A DNA stretch of 64,000 nucleotides from Saccharopolyspora soli (GTDB lineage Bacteria > Actinomycetota > Actinomycetes > Mycobacteriales > Pseudonocardiaceae): contig NZ_JALBWV010000007.1 of the NCBI RefSeq assembly GCF_022678645.1, positions 62,001 to 126,000 on the forward strand. The letters are read 5' to 3'. This document shows positions 28,150-36,810 of the stretch, one piece after another; position 1 is the stretch's first letter; every line of letters starts with the position of its first letter. The notes under the pieces were generated by a model. The model did no database searches and was not told the DNA's origin. It saw only the letters and a list, made by a program, of their open reading frames with translations. A program made the translations under genes and the position numbers.

Positions 28150-29358
28150 TCACCAGGTCACGGGCATTTCGTAGATTCCGTAGACGTTGGCGTCGGATTT
28201 GAACGGTAGGTCGTCGACCTCGACCGCCAACCGCAGTTCGGGCATCCGCCGGAACAACGTGTCGAAGACGGTTTGCAGCTCCATCCGCGCCAGGTTCTGC
28301 CCCAGGCACTGGTGCGGGCCGAAGCCGAAGGCCACGTGGCGCCGGGCGTTGCGGTTGATGTCGAGGTCGTCGGGCCGGTCGAACGCCTCGGGGTCGCGGT
28401 TGGCCGCAGTGCCCAGCGCCACCACGCCCTCGCCCGCCTTGATCAGCACACCGCCGATCTCGACGTCCTCCACCGCGGTGCGCGAGGTCGCGGCCTCGAC
28501 GATGGTGAAGTAGCGCAGCAACTCCTCGACCGCTGGCAAGGTCTTCGCCGGGTCGGCGACGATCTCCGCCAACTGCTCGGGGTTCTCCAGCAGCGCCAGG
28601 GTGCCCAGCGAGATCATGTTCGCGGTCGTCTCGTGCCCCGCGATCAGCAGCAGGAACGCCAGGCTGACCAGCGCCTCGTGGTCGACCTCGCCGGATTCGC
28701 GCTGCTTGCTGATCTGCCGACCGATCAGGTCGTCGGTGACCTCGCGCTCCTTGTTCGACACCAGCTCGTCCAGATAGGTCCGGATGTCCTCGACCGCCGC
28801 CATCCGCTGCTCGGCCGTGGTCGACCTGCGCACCACCAAGCTGGTCCGCTGCTGGAAGAAGTCGTGGTCGGCGTACGGCACGCCGAGCAGTTCGCAGATC
28901 ACCAGCGACGGCACCGGCAGGGACAGCGCGCGCACCAGGTCGGCCGGGCCGGACTCGGCGAGCATCGCGTCGATGCACTCATCGACGATCTGCTGGACCC
29001 GCGGCCGCAGCTCCTCGATCCGCCGCACGGTGAACTCGCCGAGCACGGCGCGGCGGGCCGTGGCGTGCTCGGTGCCGTCCATCCCGATCAACGACGGGGT
29101 GAAGTTGCTGACGGCCTGCTGGTTCGGCGTGAACTTGGGGAAGCCGGGGTGGCGCCGGTCGGAGCTCATCCGCGGATCGCCGAGCACCCGGCGGACGTCT
29201 TCGTGGCGGGTGACCAGCCAGGCCGTGCCGCCGCCGAGCATCGGCACCTTGGTGATCGGCGCCTCCGCTCGCAACTGGGTGTATTCCGGTGCGGGCTCGA
29301 ACGGGCAGGTTCGGACCTTGGGATAGGCGGCTGTTGCGTCGACGCCTGCGTCGGACAT
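28150..29358 (-). CDS. Cytochrome P450 (CYP105-like)
   Basis: A 402-residue soluble P450. The I-helix motif is LLIAGHETTANM, the K-helix ExxR is EELLRY, and the heme loop is FGFGPHQCLGQNLAR with the cysteine ligand. Length and sequence style fit the actinomycete CYP105/107 group that oxidises diverse small molecules and drugs. The ATG has AGGGAG upstream. It is co-transcribed with the ferredoxin gene and divergent from a TetR gene; a 26-bp inverted repeat lies 40 nt before its start. The substrate is unknown. Confidence 0.95.
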   Translation of the reverse strand: MSDAGVDATAAYPKVRTCPFEPAPEYTQLRAEAPITKVPMLGGGTAWLVTRHEDVRRVLGDPRMSSDRRHPGFPKFTPNQQAVSNFTPSLIGMDGTEHATARRAVLGEFTVRRIEELRPRVQQIVDECIDAMLAESGPADLVRALSLPVPSLVICELLGVPYADHDFFQQRTSLVVRRSTTAEQRMAAVEDIRTYLDELVSNKEREVTDDLIGRQISKQRESGEVDHEALVSLAFLLLIAGHETTANMISLGTLALLENPEQLAEIVADPAKTLPAVEELLRYFTIVEAATSRTAVEDVEIGGVLIKAGEGVVALGTAANRDPEAFDRPDDLDINRNARRHVAFGFGPHQCLGQNLARMELQTVFDTLFRRMPELRLAVEVDDLPFKSDANVYGIYEMPVTW

Positions 29359-29397
29359 CGTGACTCCCTGATCACCGAGCGAACAACTGGATGAATC

Positions 29398-29423
29398 CCT
29401 TCCGGTTATATCGAACCGGAAGG
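29398..29423. promoter_or_regulatory. TetR-type operator candidate (10-bp inverted repeat)
   Basis: A perfect inverted repeat CCTTCCGGTT-ATATCG-AACCGGAAGG in the 141-nt gap between the P450 and the divergent TetR gene. A second palindrome GTTCCGGAAC (29443-29452) with the same TTCCGG core lies 20 nt further, next to a -10-like TATAGT (29436-29441). Size and placement fit autoregulation by the adjacent TetR protein and control of the P450-ferredoxin pair. Confidence 0.75.
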
Positions 29424-29499
29424 ATTTCGTCCACCTATAGTCGTTCCGGAACATGCGACAATCCGCCCAACCCAGCCCCACCCTCGACGAGCGAGGACC

Positions 29500-30156
29500 A
29501 TGACGACCGACGCCACGCCAAGACTGCGGGCCGACGCCCGCCGCAACCGCGACCGGATCATCTCGGCAGCGCGCACCGTCTTCACCGAGCGCGGTACCGA
29601 AGTTCCGATGGAGGAGATCGCCCGCGCCGCCGGGGTCGGGATCGGCACGCTCTACCGGCGCTTCCCGGATCGCGACTCGCTGATCACCGCCATCGGCCGG
29701 GACGCGTTCGAGCGGGTGCTCGACGAAGCCCGCACGATCGGCGAGCGCGAGCCCGACCCGTGGCGGGCGCTGACCAGCTTCCTGCTGCGCGCGGCGGATC
29801 TGCGCACCGTGGTCCGGTTTTCCATGCTGTCCCAACGGGCCAGGGCGATCCTGGCCGCGGACCCGGCCGTCGCGCAGACCCGCGACGAACTGCTGGAGGT
29901 CCTGGACGGACTGGTGCGCGCCGCGCAGCGCAACGGTTCGATCCGGCCGGACGTCAGCAGCGGTGACATCGGGGTGATCCTGTCCATCGTGCTGCAAGGC
30001 GTGCACATCGTCCCGGAGGACGTCCGCCGCGACGCCCCGGCCCGGTACCTGACGCTGATGCTCGACGGCCTGCAGGCCAAGCCCGGAACACCACTGCCGG
30101 GCCGGCCGGTCACCAACGACGACCTGGCGACCGTGCACCGCGTCGTGGAGAACTGA
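29500..30156 (+). CDS. TetR family transcriptional regulator
   Basis: A 218-residue TetR protein. The N-terminal helix-turn-helix is RIISAARTVFTERGTEVPMEEIARAAGVGIGTLYRRFPDRDSLI. The C-terminal ligand-binding domain (WRALTSFLLRAADLRTVVRF...) is of the type common in actinomycetes. It is divergent from the P450 gene, with two TTCCGG-based palindromes between them, so it probably represses itself and the P450-ferredoxin operon until a ligand, perhaps the P450 substrate, binds. Confidence 0.93.
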   Translation: MTTDATPRLRADARRNRDRIISAARTVFTERGTEVPMEEIARAAGVGIGTLYRRFPDRDSLITAIGRDAFERVLDEARTIGEREPDPWRALTSFLLRAADLRTVVRFSMLSQRARAILAADPAVAQTRDELLEVLDGLVRAAQRNGSIRPDVSSGDIGVILSIVLQGVHIVPEDVRRDAPARYLTLMLDGLQAKPGTPLPGRPVTNDDLATVHRVVEN

Positions 30157-30196
30157 GCACCCCGGCAACCAGTGGGTGCGGCCGTTTCGAGCCCGC

Positions 30197-30577
30197 TCAG
30201 CGCGCCATGTCATCGGCTTCGAACATGCCGAAGATGTTGCCCTCGGTGTCGCGGCAGTAGGCCACCCAGCCCATGCCGGTCAACGCCGTCTTCGGCATCG
30301 CCACCCGGCCGCCCGCCGACTCCACGATCGACAGCATCGCCTCGACGTCGGCCACCTCGACGGTCGTGGCGAATGCCGCGATCGGCGTTTCGTCGGTGGG
30401 GTCCGAACCCTTGCGGGGCAGCAGACCGCCGTCGATGCCCGGCCCGTCGCCGGTGAAGACCAGCCAGTAGGGATTGTCCTCCCACTGCTGGAAGTGCCAC
30501 CCGAACACGGTGGAGTAGAACTCGCGGGCGCGATCCACGTCGGTGGCGTGGATCTCGAAGTGCACGGGACGCAGCAT
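30197..30577 (-). CDS. VOC (glyoxalase/bleomycin resistance) family protein
   Basis: A 126-residue one-domain VOC protein with two beta-alpha-beta-beta-beta repeats: VHFEIHATDVDRAREFYSTVFGW and TVEVADVEAMLSIVESAGGRV ... GWVAYCRDTEGNIFGMF. Members bind metals and catalyse isomerisation, dioxygenation or drug sequestration; nothing narrows the role here. The ATG has GAGGAGG upstream. It lies 68 nt after the permease gene on the same strand. Confidence 0.9.
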   Translation of the reverse strand: MLRPVHFEIHATDVDRAREFYSTVFGWHFQQWEDNPYWLVFTGDGPGIDGGLLPRKGSDPTDETPIAAFATTVEVADVEAMLSIVESAGGRVAMPKTALTGMGWVAYCRDTEGNIFGMFEADDMAR

Positions 30578-30645
30578 GGCGGCCTCCTCGACGCCAACCC
30601 CTCGCCTGCGAACGTAAGCCCTGCCCGCCGCACCCGCACTGACGA

Positions 30646-31986
30646 TCAGCGCCGCTTCGCCACCAGCACCCGCAGCAGGTGGTAGCCCAGCAGCGCCACC
30701 AGGGTGCCCAGCGCGATGCCGCTGAGGCTGAACCGCGGGGTGATATCCAGCGACACGCCGCCGATTCCGACCACCAGCCCGGCGGCCAGCGGCAGCAGGT
30801 TGATCGGATCGCCGAAGTCGACCCGGTTCGCCACCCAGATCTTCGCGCCCAGCAGGCCGATCATGCCGTAGAGGACGACGGTGATGCCGCCGAGCACGCC
30901 GCCCGGCGTCGCCGCGATCACCGCCCCGAACTTCGGGCACAGTCCGAACAGGATCGCCACGATCGCGGCCACACAGTACGCCGCCGTGGAGTACACGCGG
31001 GTGGCGGCCATGACGCCGATGTTCTCCGCGTAGGTGGTGGTCGGCGGGCCACCGACGGCGCTGGAGAGGGCGCTGGCGAAGCCGTCGGCGAAGATCGCCC
31101 GGCCGAGGCCGTCGTCCAGCTTCGTGCGGGTCATCTCCTCGACGGCCTTGACGTGCCCGGTGTTCTCCGCGATCAGCGCGATCACCGCGGGCAGCACCAC
31201 GATCACCGCCGCCGCGTCGAACGACGGCGCCAGCAGGTCCGGCATGCCGAACCAACTCGCGTCCGCGACGCCGCTGAGGTCGAGCCGGAAGTGCGTGCTG
31301 ACAACCCCGTCGGCGTCCGGCGCGGTGATCGGTCCGAAGCCCCGGTCGAACAGCCACGACAAGCCGTAACCGACGACCAGCCCGAGGAACACCGCGATGC
31401 GGGCGAAGAAACCGCGCAGCAGCACGGTGCAACCGAGCACCACGAGCATCGTGATCAGCGCGATCCACTGGTCCTGCGGCCAGTACGTTTCCGCGACCAC
31501 CGGGGCGAGGTTAAAGCCGATCAGCATCACCACCGCACCGGAGACCGCGGGCGGTAACAGGCGGTGCACCACCTGCGCGCCGACGAAGTGGATGATCAAC
31601 CCGACGGCGGCCAGCACCACGGCGCACACCAGGATCGCGCCGGTGACCGTCGAGGTGTCCCCACCGCCAGCCCGGATCACCGTCACCGCACCTACGAAGG
31701 ATGCGCTGCTGCCCAGGTAGCTGGGAATTTTGCCCTGCACGATCAGCAGGAACAGGATCGTCGCCGCGCCGGAGACCATGATGGCCAGGTTCGGGTCCAG
31801 CCCCATCAGCACCGGGAAGACGAAGGTGGCACCGAACATGGCCACCACGTGCTGCGCACCGAGCCCCGCGGTGCGGCCCCAGGACAGCCGTTCGTCCGGG
31901 GCCACCGCCTCGCCGGGTCGCGGGGTGCTGCCGTCCCCGTGCAACGTCCAGCCGATGCCGAGCTTCGCCGCGAGTCCCCGCCGCAT
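30646..31986 (-). CDS. Uracil-xanthine permease, NCS2 family (UraA-like)
   Basis: A 446-residue NCS2 carrier with about 14 membrane segments. The start AGLGAQHVVAMFGATFVFPVLMGLDP, the motif AENTGHVKAVEEMT (substrate-binding helix 8) and GGPPTTTYAENIGVMAATRVYS match the uracil branch (UraA/PyrP/RutG) of NCS2. It imports pyrimidine bases by proton symport. The ATG has AGGAAGG upstream. It follows the reductive pyrimidine catabolism genes on the same strand, separated by a strong hairpin, so it probably has its own promoter while serving the same pathway. Confidence 0.93.
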   Translation of the reverse strand: MRRGLAAKLGIGWTLHGDGSTPRPGEAVAPDERLSWGRTAGLGAQHVVAMFGATFVFPVLMGLDPNLAIMVSGAATILFLLIVQGKIPSYLGSSASFVGAVTVIRAGGGDTSTVTGAILVCAVVLAAVGLIIHFVGAQVVHRLLPPAVSGAVVMLIGFNLAPVVAETYWPQDQWIALITMLVVLGCTVLLRGFFARIAVFLGLVVGYGLSWLFDRGFGPITAPDADGVVSTHFRLDLSGVADASWFGMPDLLAPSFDAAAVIVVLPAVIALIAENTGHVKAVEEMTRTKLDDGLGRAIFADGFASALSSAVGGPPTTTYAENIGVMAATRVYSTAAYCVAAIVAILFGLCPKFGAVIAATPGGVLGGITVVLYGMIGLLGAKIWVANRVDFGDPINLLPLAAGLVVGIGGVSLDITPRFSLSGIALGTLVALLGYHLLRVLVAKRR

Positions 31987-32131
31987 GGCGCCCCTTCCTC
32001 CTGCGCCCCGCCGCGCGGGACTGCCGCGTTTCGCGGAACTCTACAAAGCGAATCCCGCGTGACGGCGCCGCACAGCCCCGCCAAGCCACATTTCACGAGA
32101 AGTTGACCACGCACCACCTATCGGGTGAGCA

Positions 32132-32178
32132 GTGAAGGGCACCTCTTACCCGCTTACTTGGTAGGAGGTGCCCTTCAC
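32132..32178. terminator. 19-bp hairpin after the LLM oxidoreductase gene (repeat family)
   Basis: Arms 32132-32150 (GTGAAGGGCACCTCTTACC) and 32160-32178 pair over 19 positions with one G-U; the loop is CGCTTACTT. It lies just after the stop of the LLM oxidoreductase gene and before the permease gene. It shares the core GTGAAGGG-GCACC and a CTTACTT-type loop with the hairpin at 48617-48673, so both look like members of a repeated intergenic terminator element. Confidence 0.8.
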
Positions 32179-32186
32179 CTCGAAGA

Positions 32187-33185
32187 TCACCGCAGGGCGG
32201 GGATGACGGTCGCGCCGTAGGCGTCCACTGTGGAGTCCAGCGCGTCGTGCATGGCGTAGACCGCGAACTGGTCGACCCCGGCTTCGCGGAGTTCGCGCAG
32301 CTTGGCCACATGCGCCTCGGCCGGGCCGAGCACGCAGAAGCGGTCCACGATCTCGTCTGGCACGAATTCCGTGCTGGGGTTGTCGGCGCGGCCGTGGTGC
32401 GAGTAGTCGTAGCCCTCCCGGCCCTTGATGTAGTCGGTGAGCGCGGCGGGCACCGCCTCGGCCGCCTCGCCGTAGCGCGCCACGAGATCGGCGACGTGGT
32501 TGCCGACCATACCGCCGAACCAGCGGCACTGCTCGCGGGCGTGGTCGAGGTCGGCCCCGACGTAAGCCGGAGCCGCCACGCACACCGTGATCGACGCCGG
32601 GTCGCGGCCAGCATCCACGGCGGCCTGCCGGACGTGGTCGACCATCCACCGCGTCAGGTACGGATCCGCGAGTTGCAGGATGAAGCCGTCGGCCTGCCGA
32701 CCGACGAGTTCCAACGCCTTGGGTCCGTAGGCGCCCATCCAGACCGGCAGCCGACCACCACGGACCCACGGCAGCCGCACCGCTGTCCCGTGCCGCTGCA
32801 CCTCCCGGCCCTCGGCGAGTTCCCTGATCACGTGCATGGCCTGTTCGAGCGTGGCGAGCGTGGCCGGTCGGCCGCCGGTCACCCGCACCGCCGAGTCGCC
32901 GCGACCGATGCCGCACACCGTGCGCGGTCCGAACATGTCGTTGAGGGTGGCGAAGGTCGAGGCGGTGACCGTCCAGTCGCGGGTGGTCGGGTTGGTCACC
33001 ATCGGGCCGACGATCAGCCGCTCGGTGCGGGCCAGGATCTGGCTGTGGATGACGAACGGCTCCTGCCACAGCACGCAGGAGTCGAAGGTCCAGCCGTGGC
33101 TGAAGCCCAACTGCTCGGCTCGGCGCATCCGGTCCACCACCGACCAGGCCGGTGGATCGGTCTGCAGTACCAGCCCGAAGTCCAT
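32187..33185 (-). CDS. F420-type luciferase-like (LLM) oxidoreductase of the hydantoinase-associated (TIGR03842-like) group
   Basis: A 332-residue LLM-fold protein (MDFGLVLQTDPPAWSVVDRM at the start; TFDSCVLWQEPF; GPMVTNPTTRDW; GIGRGDSAVRVTGG; VWMGAYGPKALEL). These signatures fit the F420-dependent subfamily that is repeatedly found beside dihydropyrimidinase genes. LLM enzymes use F420 or FMN; RutA, which attacks uracil, has the same fold. Here it follows dihydropyrimidinase by 75 nt in an operon lacking dihydropyrimidine dehydrogenase, so it is a candidate for the first step, uracil to dihydrouracil. That role is inference. GGAGGT precedes the ATG. Confidence 0.9.
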   Translation of the reverse strand: MDFGLVLQTDPPAWSVVDRMRRAEQLGFSHGWTFDSCVLWQEPFVIHSQILARTERLIVGPMVTNPTTRDWTVTASTFATLNDMFGPRTVCGIGRGDSAVRVTGGRPATLATLEQAMHVIRELAEGREVQRHGTAVRLPWVRGGRLPVWMGAYGPKALELVGRQADGFILQLADPYLTRWMVDHVRQAAVDAGRDPASITVCVAAPAYVGADLDHAREQCRWFGGMVGNHVADLVARYGEAAEAVPAALTDYIKGREGYDYSHHGRADNPSTEFVPDEIVDRFCVLGPAEAHVAKLRELREAGVDQFAVYAMHDALDSTVDAYGATVIPALR

Positions 33186-33260
33186 CGTGGACCTCCGTTC
33201 TCCTCAAGAAGTCGGTTGATTCGCGTAGCCCGCTCGGTCCCGAATGCCCCGACGAGGCGT

Positions 33261-34661
33261 TCAGATCAGGTATTGGCAGGTGTCGCGGGGCAGGAAGCGG
33301 CCGTATCCGGCCCGCCCGGTGAAGGTGCCGTCGGCTACGACGACCCCGCCGCGGGAGAGCACGGTGCGGACCCGGCCGGTGACCCGCTTGCCTTCGTAGG
33401 CGTTGTAGTCGACGTTCATGTGGTGCGTCTCGGCCGAGAGCACGTGTTCGGCGTGCGGGTCGTAGATCACGATGTCGGCGTCGCAGCCGGGCGCGATGGT
33501 GCCCTTGCGGGGGTGCAGGCCGAACATGCGCGCCGGGGTGGTGCAGGCCAGCTCGATCCACCGGCGGCGGCTGATGTGCCCCTCCACCACTGCTTGGTGC
33601 AGCAGGTCCATCCGGTTCTCCACGCCCGGGATGCCGTTGGGGATCTTCGAGAAGTCGCCGCGGCCGAGTTCCTTCTGGTCCTTGAAGCAGAACGGGCAAT
33701 GGTCGGTGGAGACCACCGACAGGTCGTTGGTGCGCAACGCCCGCCACAGGTCAGTCTGGTGCTCGACCGGGCGCAGCGGTGTCGAGCACACGTACTTGGC
33801 GCCCTCGAAACCAGGTTTCGCCAACTCGTCCAGGGTGAGGAACAGGTACTGCGGGCAGGTCTCGCCGAAGACGTTGAGGCCGTTGTCGCGGGCCTGGGTG
33901 ATCTCCGCGACCGCCTCGGCGGCCGAGACGTGCACGACGTACAGCGGCGCACCGGCCACTCTGGACAGTTGGATCGCCCGGTGCGTCGCCTCGGCCTCCA
34001 GCAGCGGATGCCGGACCTGCCCGTGGTGCTTCGGGTCGGTGCGACCAGCCGCCAGCGCCTGCTGCACGAGCACGTCGATCGCGATGCCGTTCTCGGCGTG
34101 CATCATGGTCAGCGCGCCGTTGTCGGCGGCCTGCTGCATGGCGCGCAGGATCCGCCCGTCGTCGCTGTAGAACACGCCGGGATAGGCCATGAACATCTTG
34201 AAGCTGGTGACGCCTTCCGCGACCAGCGCGTCCATCTCCTTCAGCGCTTCGTCGCCGACGTCGGAGAGGATCATGTGGAAGCCGTAGTCGATGGCGCACT
34301 GCCCGTCGGCCTTGGCGTGCCAGGCGTCCAGACCTTCGCGCAGGAAACCGCCGACCGGCTGGATCGCGAAGTCGACGATCGTGGTCGTGCCGCCCCAGGC
34401 CGCGGCGCGGGTGCCGGTTTCGAAGGTGTCCGAGGCGAACGTCCCCCCGAAGGGCATCTGCATGTGCGTGTGCCCGTCCACGCCGCCGGGGATCACGTAG
34501 TGCCCGCTGGCGTCGATCACCGCGTCCGCACTGGACGCCCACTGCTCAGCGGCTGCGGGTGCGGCGATCCCCACCACCTGCTCGCCATCGACGAGCACGT
34601 CCGCACGGGTCTCTTCGGTCGCGGTGATCACCAGGCCACCGCGGATGATCGTCCTGCTCAT
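33261..34661 (-). CDS. hydA: Dihydropyrimidinase / D-hydantoinase
   Basis: A 466-residue cyclic amidohydrolase. Metal ligands are visible as DGHTHMQMPFGG, the carboxylated lysine in VTSFKMFMAYPG, HAENG, VVHVSAAEA, and the aspartate in VVSTDHCPF. It opens dihydrouracil or dihydrothymine to N-carbamoyl-beta-amino acids, the second step of reductive pyrimidine breakdown; hydantoins are alternative substrates. The ATG overlaps the aminotransferase stop by 4 nt (ATGA). The first 50 residues lie in a well-conserved start; longer in-frame readings belong to the preceding gene. Confidence 0.96.
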   Translation of the reverse strand: MSRTIIRGGLVITATEETRADVLVDGEQVVGIAAPAAAEQWASSADAVIDASGHYVIPGGVDGHTHMQMPFGGTFASDTFETGTRAAAWGGTTTIVDFAIQPVGGFLREGLDAWHAKADGQCAIDYGFHMILSDVGDEALKEMDALVAEGVTSFKMFMAYPGVFYSDDGRILRAMQQAADNGALTMMHAENGIAIDVLVQQALAAGRTDPKHHGQVRHPLLEAEATHRAIQLSRVAGAPLYVVHVSAAEAVAEITQARDNGLNVFGETCPQYLFLTLDELAKPGFEGAKYVCSTPLRPVEHQTDLWRALRTNDLSVVSTDHCPFCFKDQKELGRGDFSKIPNGIPGVENRMDLLHQAVVEGHISRRRWIELACTTPARMFGLHPRKGTIAPGCDADIVIYDPHAEHVLSAETHHMNVDYNAYEGKRVTGRVRTVLSRGGVVVADGTFTGRAGYGRFLPRDTCQYLI

Positions 34662-35956
34662 CGTCGCCCCACCTCCTCCAGCGCAGCCAGCAGGATCCGG
34701 CCGCCGTCGCGTGCCTCCGACTCGGTGAGGCTCAGCGGTGGGGCGATCCGCAGGACGTTGCCGTCCAAGCCGCCCTTGCCGATGAGCACCCCGCGCCGCC
34801 GGGATCCTTCGAGCACTTCGCTGGCGATCTCCGGGGCGGGACTGCCGTCGGCGTGCGCCAGTTCGACGCCGATCATCAGGCCCTTGCCGCGCACCTCGAC
34901 GACCGCCGGGACCCGGCCCAGCGCGCTGTCGAGCTGTTCGTGCAGGATCGCGCCGACGCGGGCGGCATTGCCCTGCAGGTCGTTGGCGATGAGGTAGTCG
35001 AGGTTGGCCAGCGCCCCGGCTGCGGTGACCGGGCTGCCGCCGAAGGTGGAGATCGAGTTCGCCCGGACGCTGTTCATGACATCGGCGCGGGCGATGACAC
35101 CACCGATCGACAGGCCGTTGCCGATGCCCTTGGCGAAGGTGACGATCTCCGGCGCGCCGCGCGCGTCGTGCGCCTGCCAGCCCCAGAAGTGCTCGCCGGT
35201 CCTCCCCCACCCGGTCTGCACCTCGTCGCTGATCCACAGGATGCCGTGCCGGTCGAGGACCTCCTTGAAGCGGGCGAACAACCCGTCCGGCGGGGTGGTG
35301 AACCCGCCGACGCCCTGGATCGGCTCGGCGATCAGGCAGGCGACGTTGCCGTGCAACTGTCCGAGCACGTCTTCGAGGTCGGCCACGCAGGCCGCGGTGA
35401 GCTCCTCGTCCGACAGGTGCGCCAACGGCGTACCGCGCCGACGGCTGCCGTGCACGTATGCCGTCTGCACCGGGGACAGGCTGGTCGGCGACCAGCTGCG
35501 GTTGCCGGTCACCGCCAGCGACGAGAACGACCGGCCGTGGTAGCTGTTGCGCAGCGCGAGCACCTGGTTCGAGCCGCGGTATGCGGTGGCCAGCAGCAGC
35601 GCGGTGTCGTTGGCCTCGGTGCCGCTGGTCGTGAAGAACACCCTCGGGTCCTCGATGGCGGCCAGCTCCGCGACCCGCTCGGCCAGCTCGATCATCGGGC
35701 GGTTGAGGTACAGCGTCGAGGTGTGCAGGACCTTGCCCGCCTGCTCGGTGACCGCCGCGGTCACCTCGGGCAGCGCGTGCGCGGTCATGGTGGTGAGGAT
35801 GCCGCCGAAGAAGTCCAGGTACCGGTTGCCCTCGGCGTCCCAGACGTGCCGCCCCTCGCCGCGCTCGATGTCGATCGGCTCGTCGTAGTACAGCGCGAGC
35901 CAGTCCGGCAGCACCGCGCGGTGCCGCTTGGTCAGGTCGGTGTGCGTGCTCGTCAT
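34658..35956 (-). CDS. Class III aminotransferase (beta-alanine / omega-amino acid type)
   Basis: A 432-residue PLP enzyme of fold type I, class III. Motifs: FFTTSGTEANDTALLLA, NSYHGRSFSSLAVTG, ISDEVQTGWGRTGEHFWG and the PLP lysine in VTFAKGIGNGLSIGG. It probably transfers the amino group of beta-alanine (or 3-aminoisobutyrate) to pyruvate or glyoxylate, giving malonate semialdehyde, the last step encoded here. AGXT2- or GABA-transaminase-like activity cannot be excluded. It starts 11 nt after the beta-ureidopropionase stop and overlaps dihydropyrimidinase. Confidence 0.93.
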   Translation of the reverse strand: MTSTHTDLTKRHRAVLPDWLALYYDEPIDIERGEGRHVWDAEGNRYLDFFGGILTTMTAHALPEVTAAVTEQAGKVLHTSTLYLNRPMIELAERVAELAAIEDPRVFFTTSGTEANDTALLLATAYRGSNQVLALRNSYHGRSFSSLAVTGNRSWSPTSLSPVQTAYVHGSRRRGTPLAHLSDEELTAACVADLEDVLGQLHGNVACLIAEPIQGVGGFTTPPDGLFARFKEVLDRHGILWISDEVQTGWGRTGEHFWGWQAHDARGAPEIVTFAKGIGNGLSIGGVIARADVMNSVRANSISTFGGSPVTAAGALANLDYLIANDLQGNAARVGAILHEQLDSALGRVPAVVEVRGKGLMIGVELAHADGSPAPEIASEVLEGSRRRGVLIGKGGLDGNVLRIAPPLSLTESEARDGGRILLAALEEVGRR

Positions 35957-35967
35957 CGTCGCTCCGT

Positions 35968-36810
35968 TCACGGCTCGGTCAGCGGCTGGTAGGCGTCCGG
36001 GCGCCGATCGCGGTAGAAGGCCCACTTCCGGCGGACCTCGTCGATCAGGTCGAAGTCGAGGTCGCGCACCACGAGTTCCTCGTCGCTGTCGCTGGCGGGT
36101 TCGCCGACGAACTGCCCGTACGGGTCGACGAAGTAGCTGGTGCCGTAGAAGTCGTTGTCGCCGTACTCCTCGATGCCGACCCGGTTGATCGCCGCGATGA
36201 AGTACTCGTTGGCCACCGCCGCCGCGGGCTGTTCGAGCTTCCACAGGTACGACGACAGGCCGCGACTGGTCGCCGAGGGGTTGTAGACCAGTTGCGCGCC
36301 AGCCAGCCCGAGCGCCCGCCACCCCTCCGGGAAGTGCCGGTCGTAGCAGATGTAGACACCGACCCGCCCGACCGCGGTGTCGAACACCGGCCAGCCGAGG
36401 TTGCCGGGCCGGAAGTAGTACTTCTCCCAGAACCCCGGCAGGTGCGGCAGGTGGTGCTTGCGGTACTTGCCGAGGTAGCTGCCGTCCGCGTCGATCACGG
36501 CGGCGGTGTTGTAGTAGAAACCCGGACCGTCGATCTCGTAGACCGGCACGACGATGACCATGCCGAGTTCCCGCGCCAGCGCGCACATCCGCTGTGTGGT
36601 CGGCCCGTCCGGCACCGGCTCGGCCCAGCGGTGGTGCTCCGCTTCCTGCACCTGGCAGAAGTACGGCGCGTTGAAGACCTCCTGGAAGCCGATGATCCCG
36701 GCCCCCTGGTCGGCCGCCGCGCGGGCGCGCTTCTCGTGCTCGTCGACCATCGAGGAGGTATCGCCGGTCCACTTCGCCTGGACCAGTGCGGCGCGAACGA
36801 TGTTTGGCAT
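35968..36810 (-). CDS. Beta-ureidopropionase (N-carbamoyl-beta-alanine amidohydrolase), nitrilase superfamily
   Basis: A 280-residue nitrilase-superfamily enzyme with the Glu-Lys-Cys triad: FQEVFNAPYF, KYRKHHLPHLPGFWEKYYF and VYICYDRHFPEGWRALG. These segments match beta-ureidopropionase, which cuts N-carbamoyl-beta-alanine to beta-alanine, CO2 and NH3 (third step). N-carbamoylputrescine amidase is a close relative but the gene context favours pyrimidine breakdown. The ATG at 36810 is chosen over an upstream start because family members begin close to IVRAALVQ. It is the first gene of the operon. Confidence 0.93.
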   Translation of the reverse strand: MPNIVRAALVQAKWTGDTSSMVDEHEKRARAAADQGAGIIGFQEVFNAPYFCQVQEAEHHRWAEPVPDGPTTQRMCALARELGMVIVVPVYEIDGPGFYYNTAAVIDADGSYLGKYRKHHLPHLPGFWEKYYFRPGNLGWPVFDTAVGRVGVYICYDRHFPEGWRALGLAGAQLVYNPSATSRGLSSYLWKLEQPAAAVANEYFIAAINRVGIEEYGDNDFYGTSYFVDPYGQFVGEPASDSDEELVVRDLDFDLIDEVRRKWAFYRDRRPDAYQPLTEP

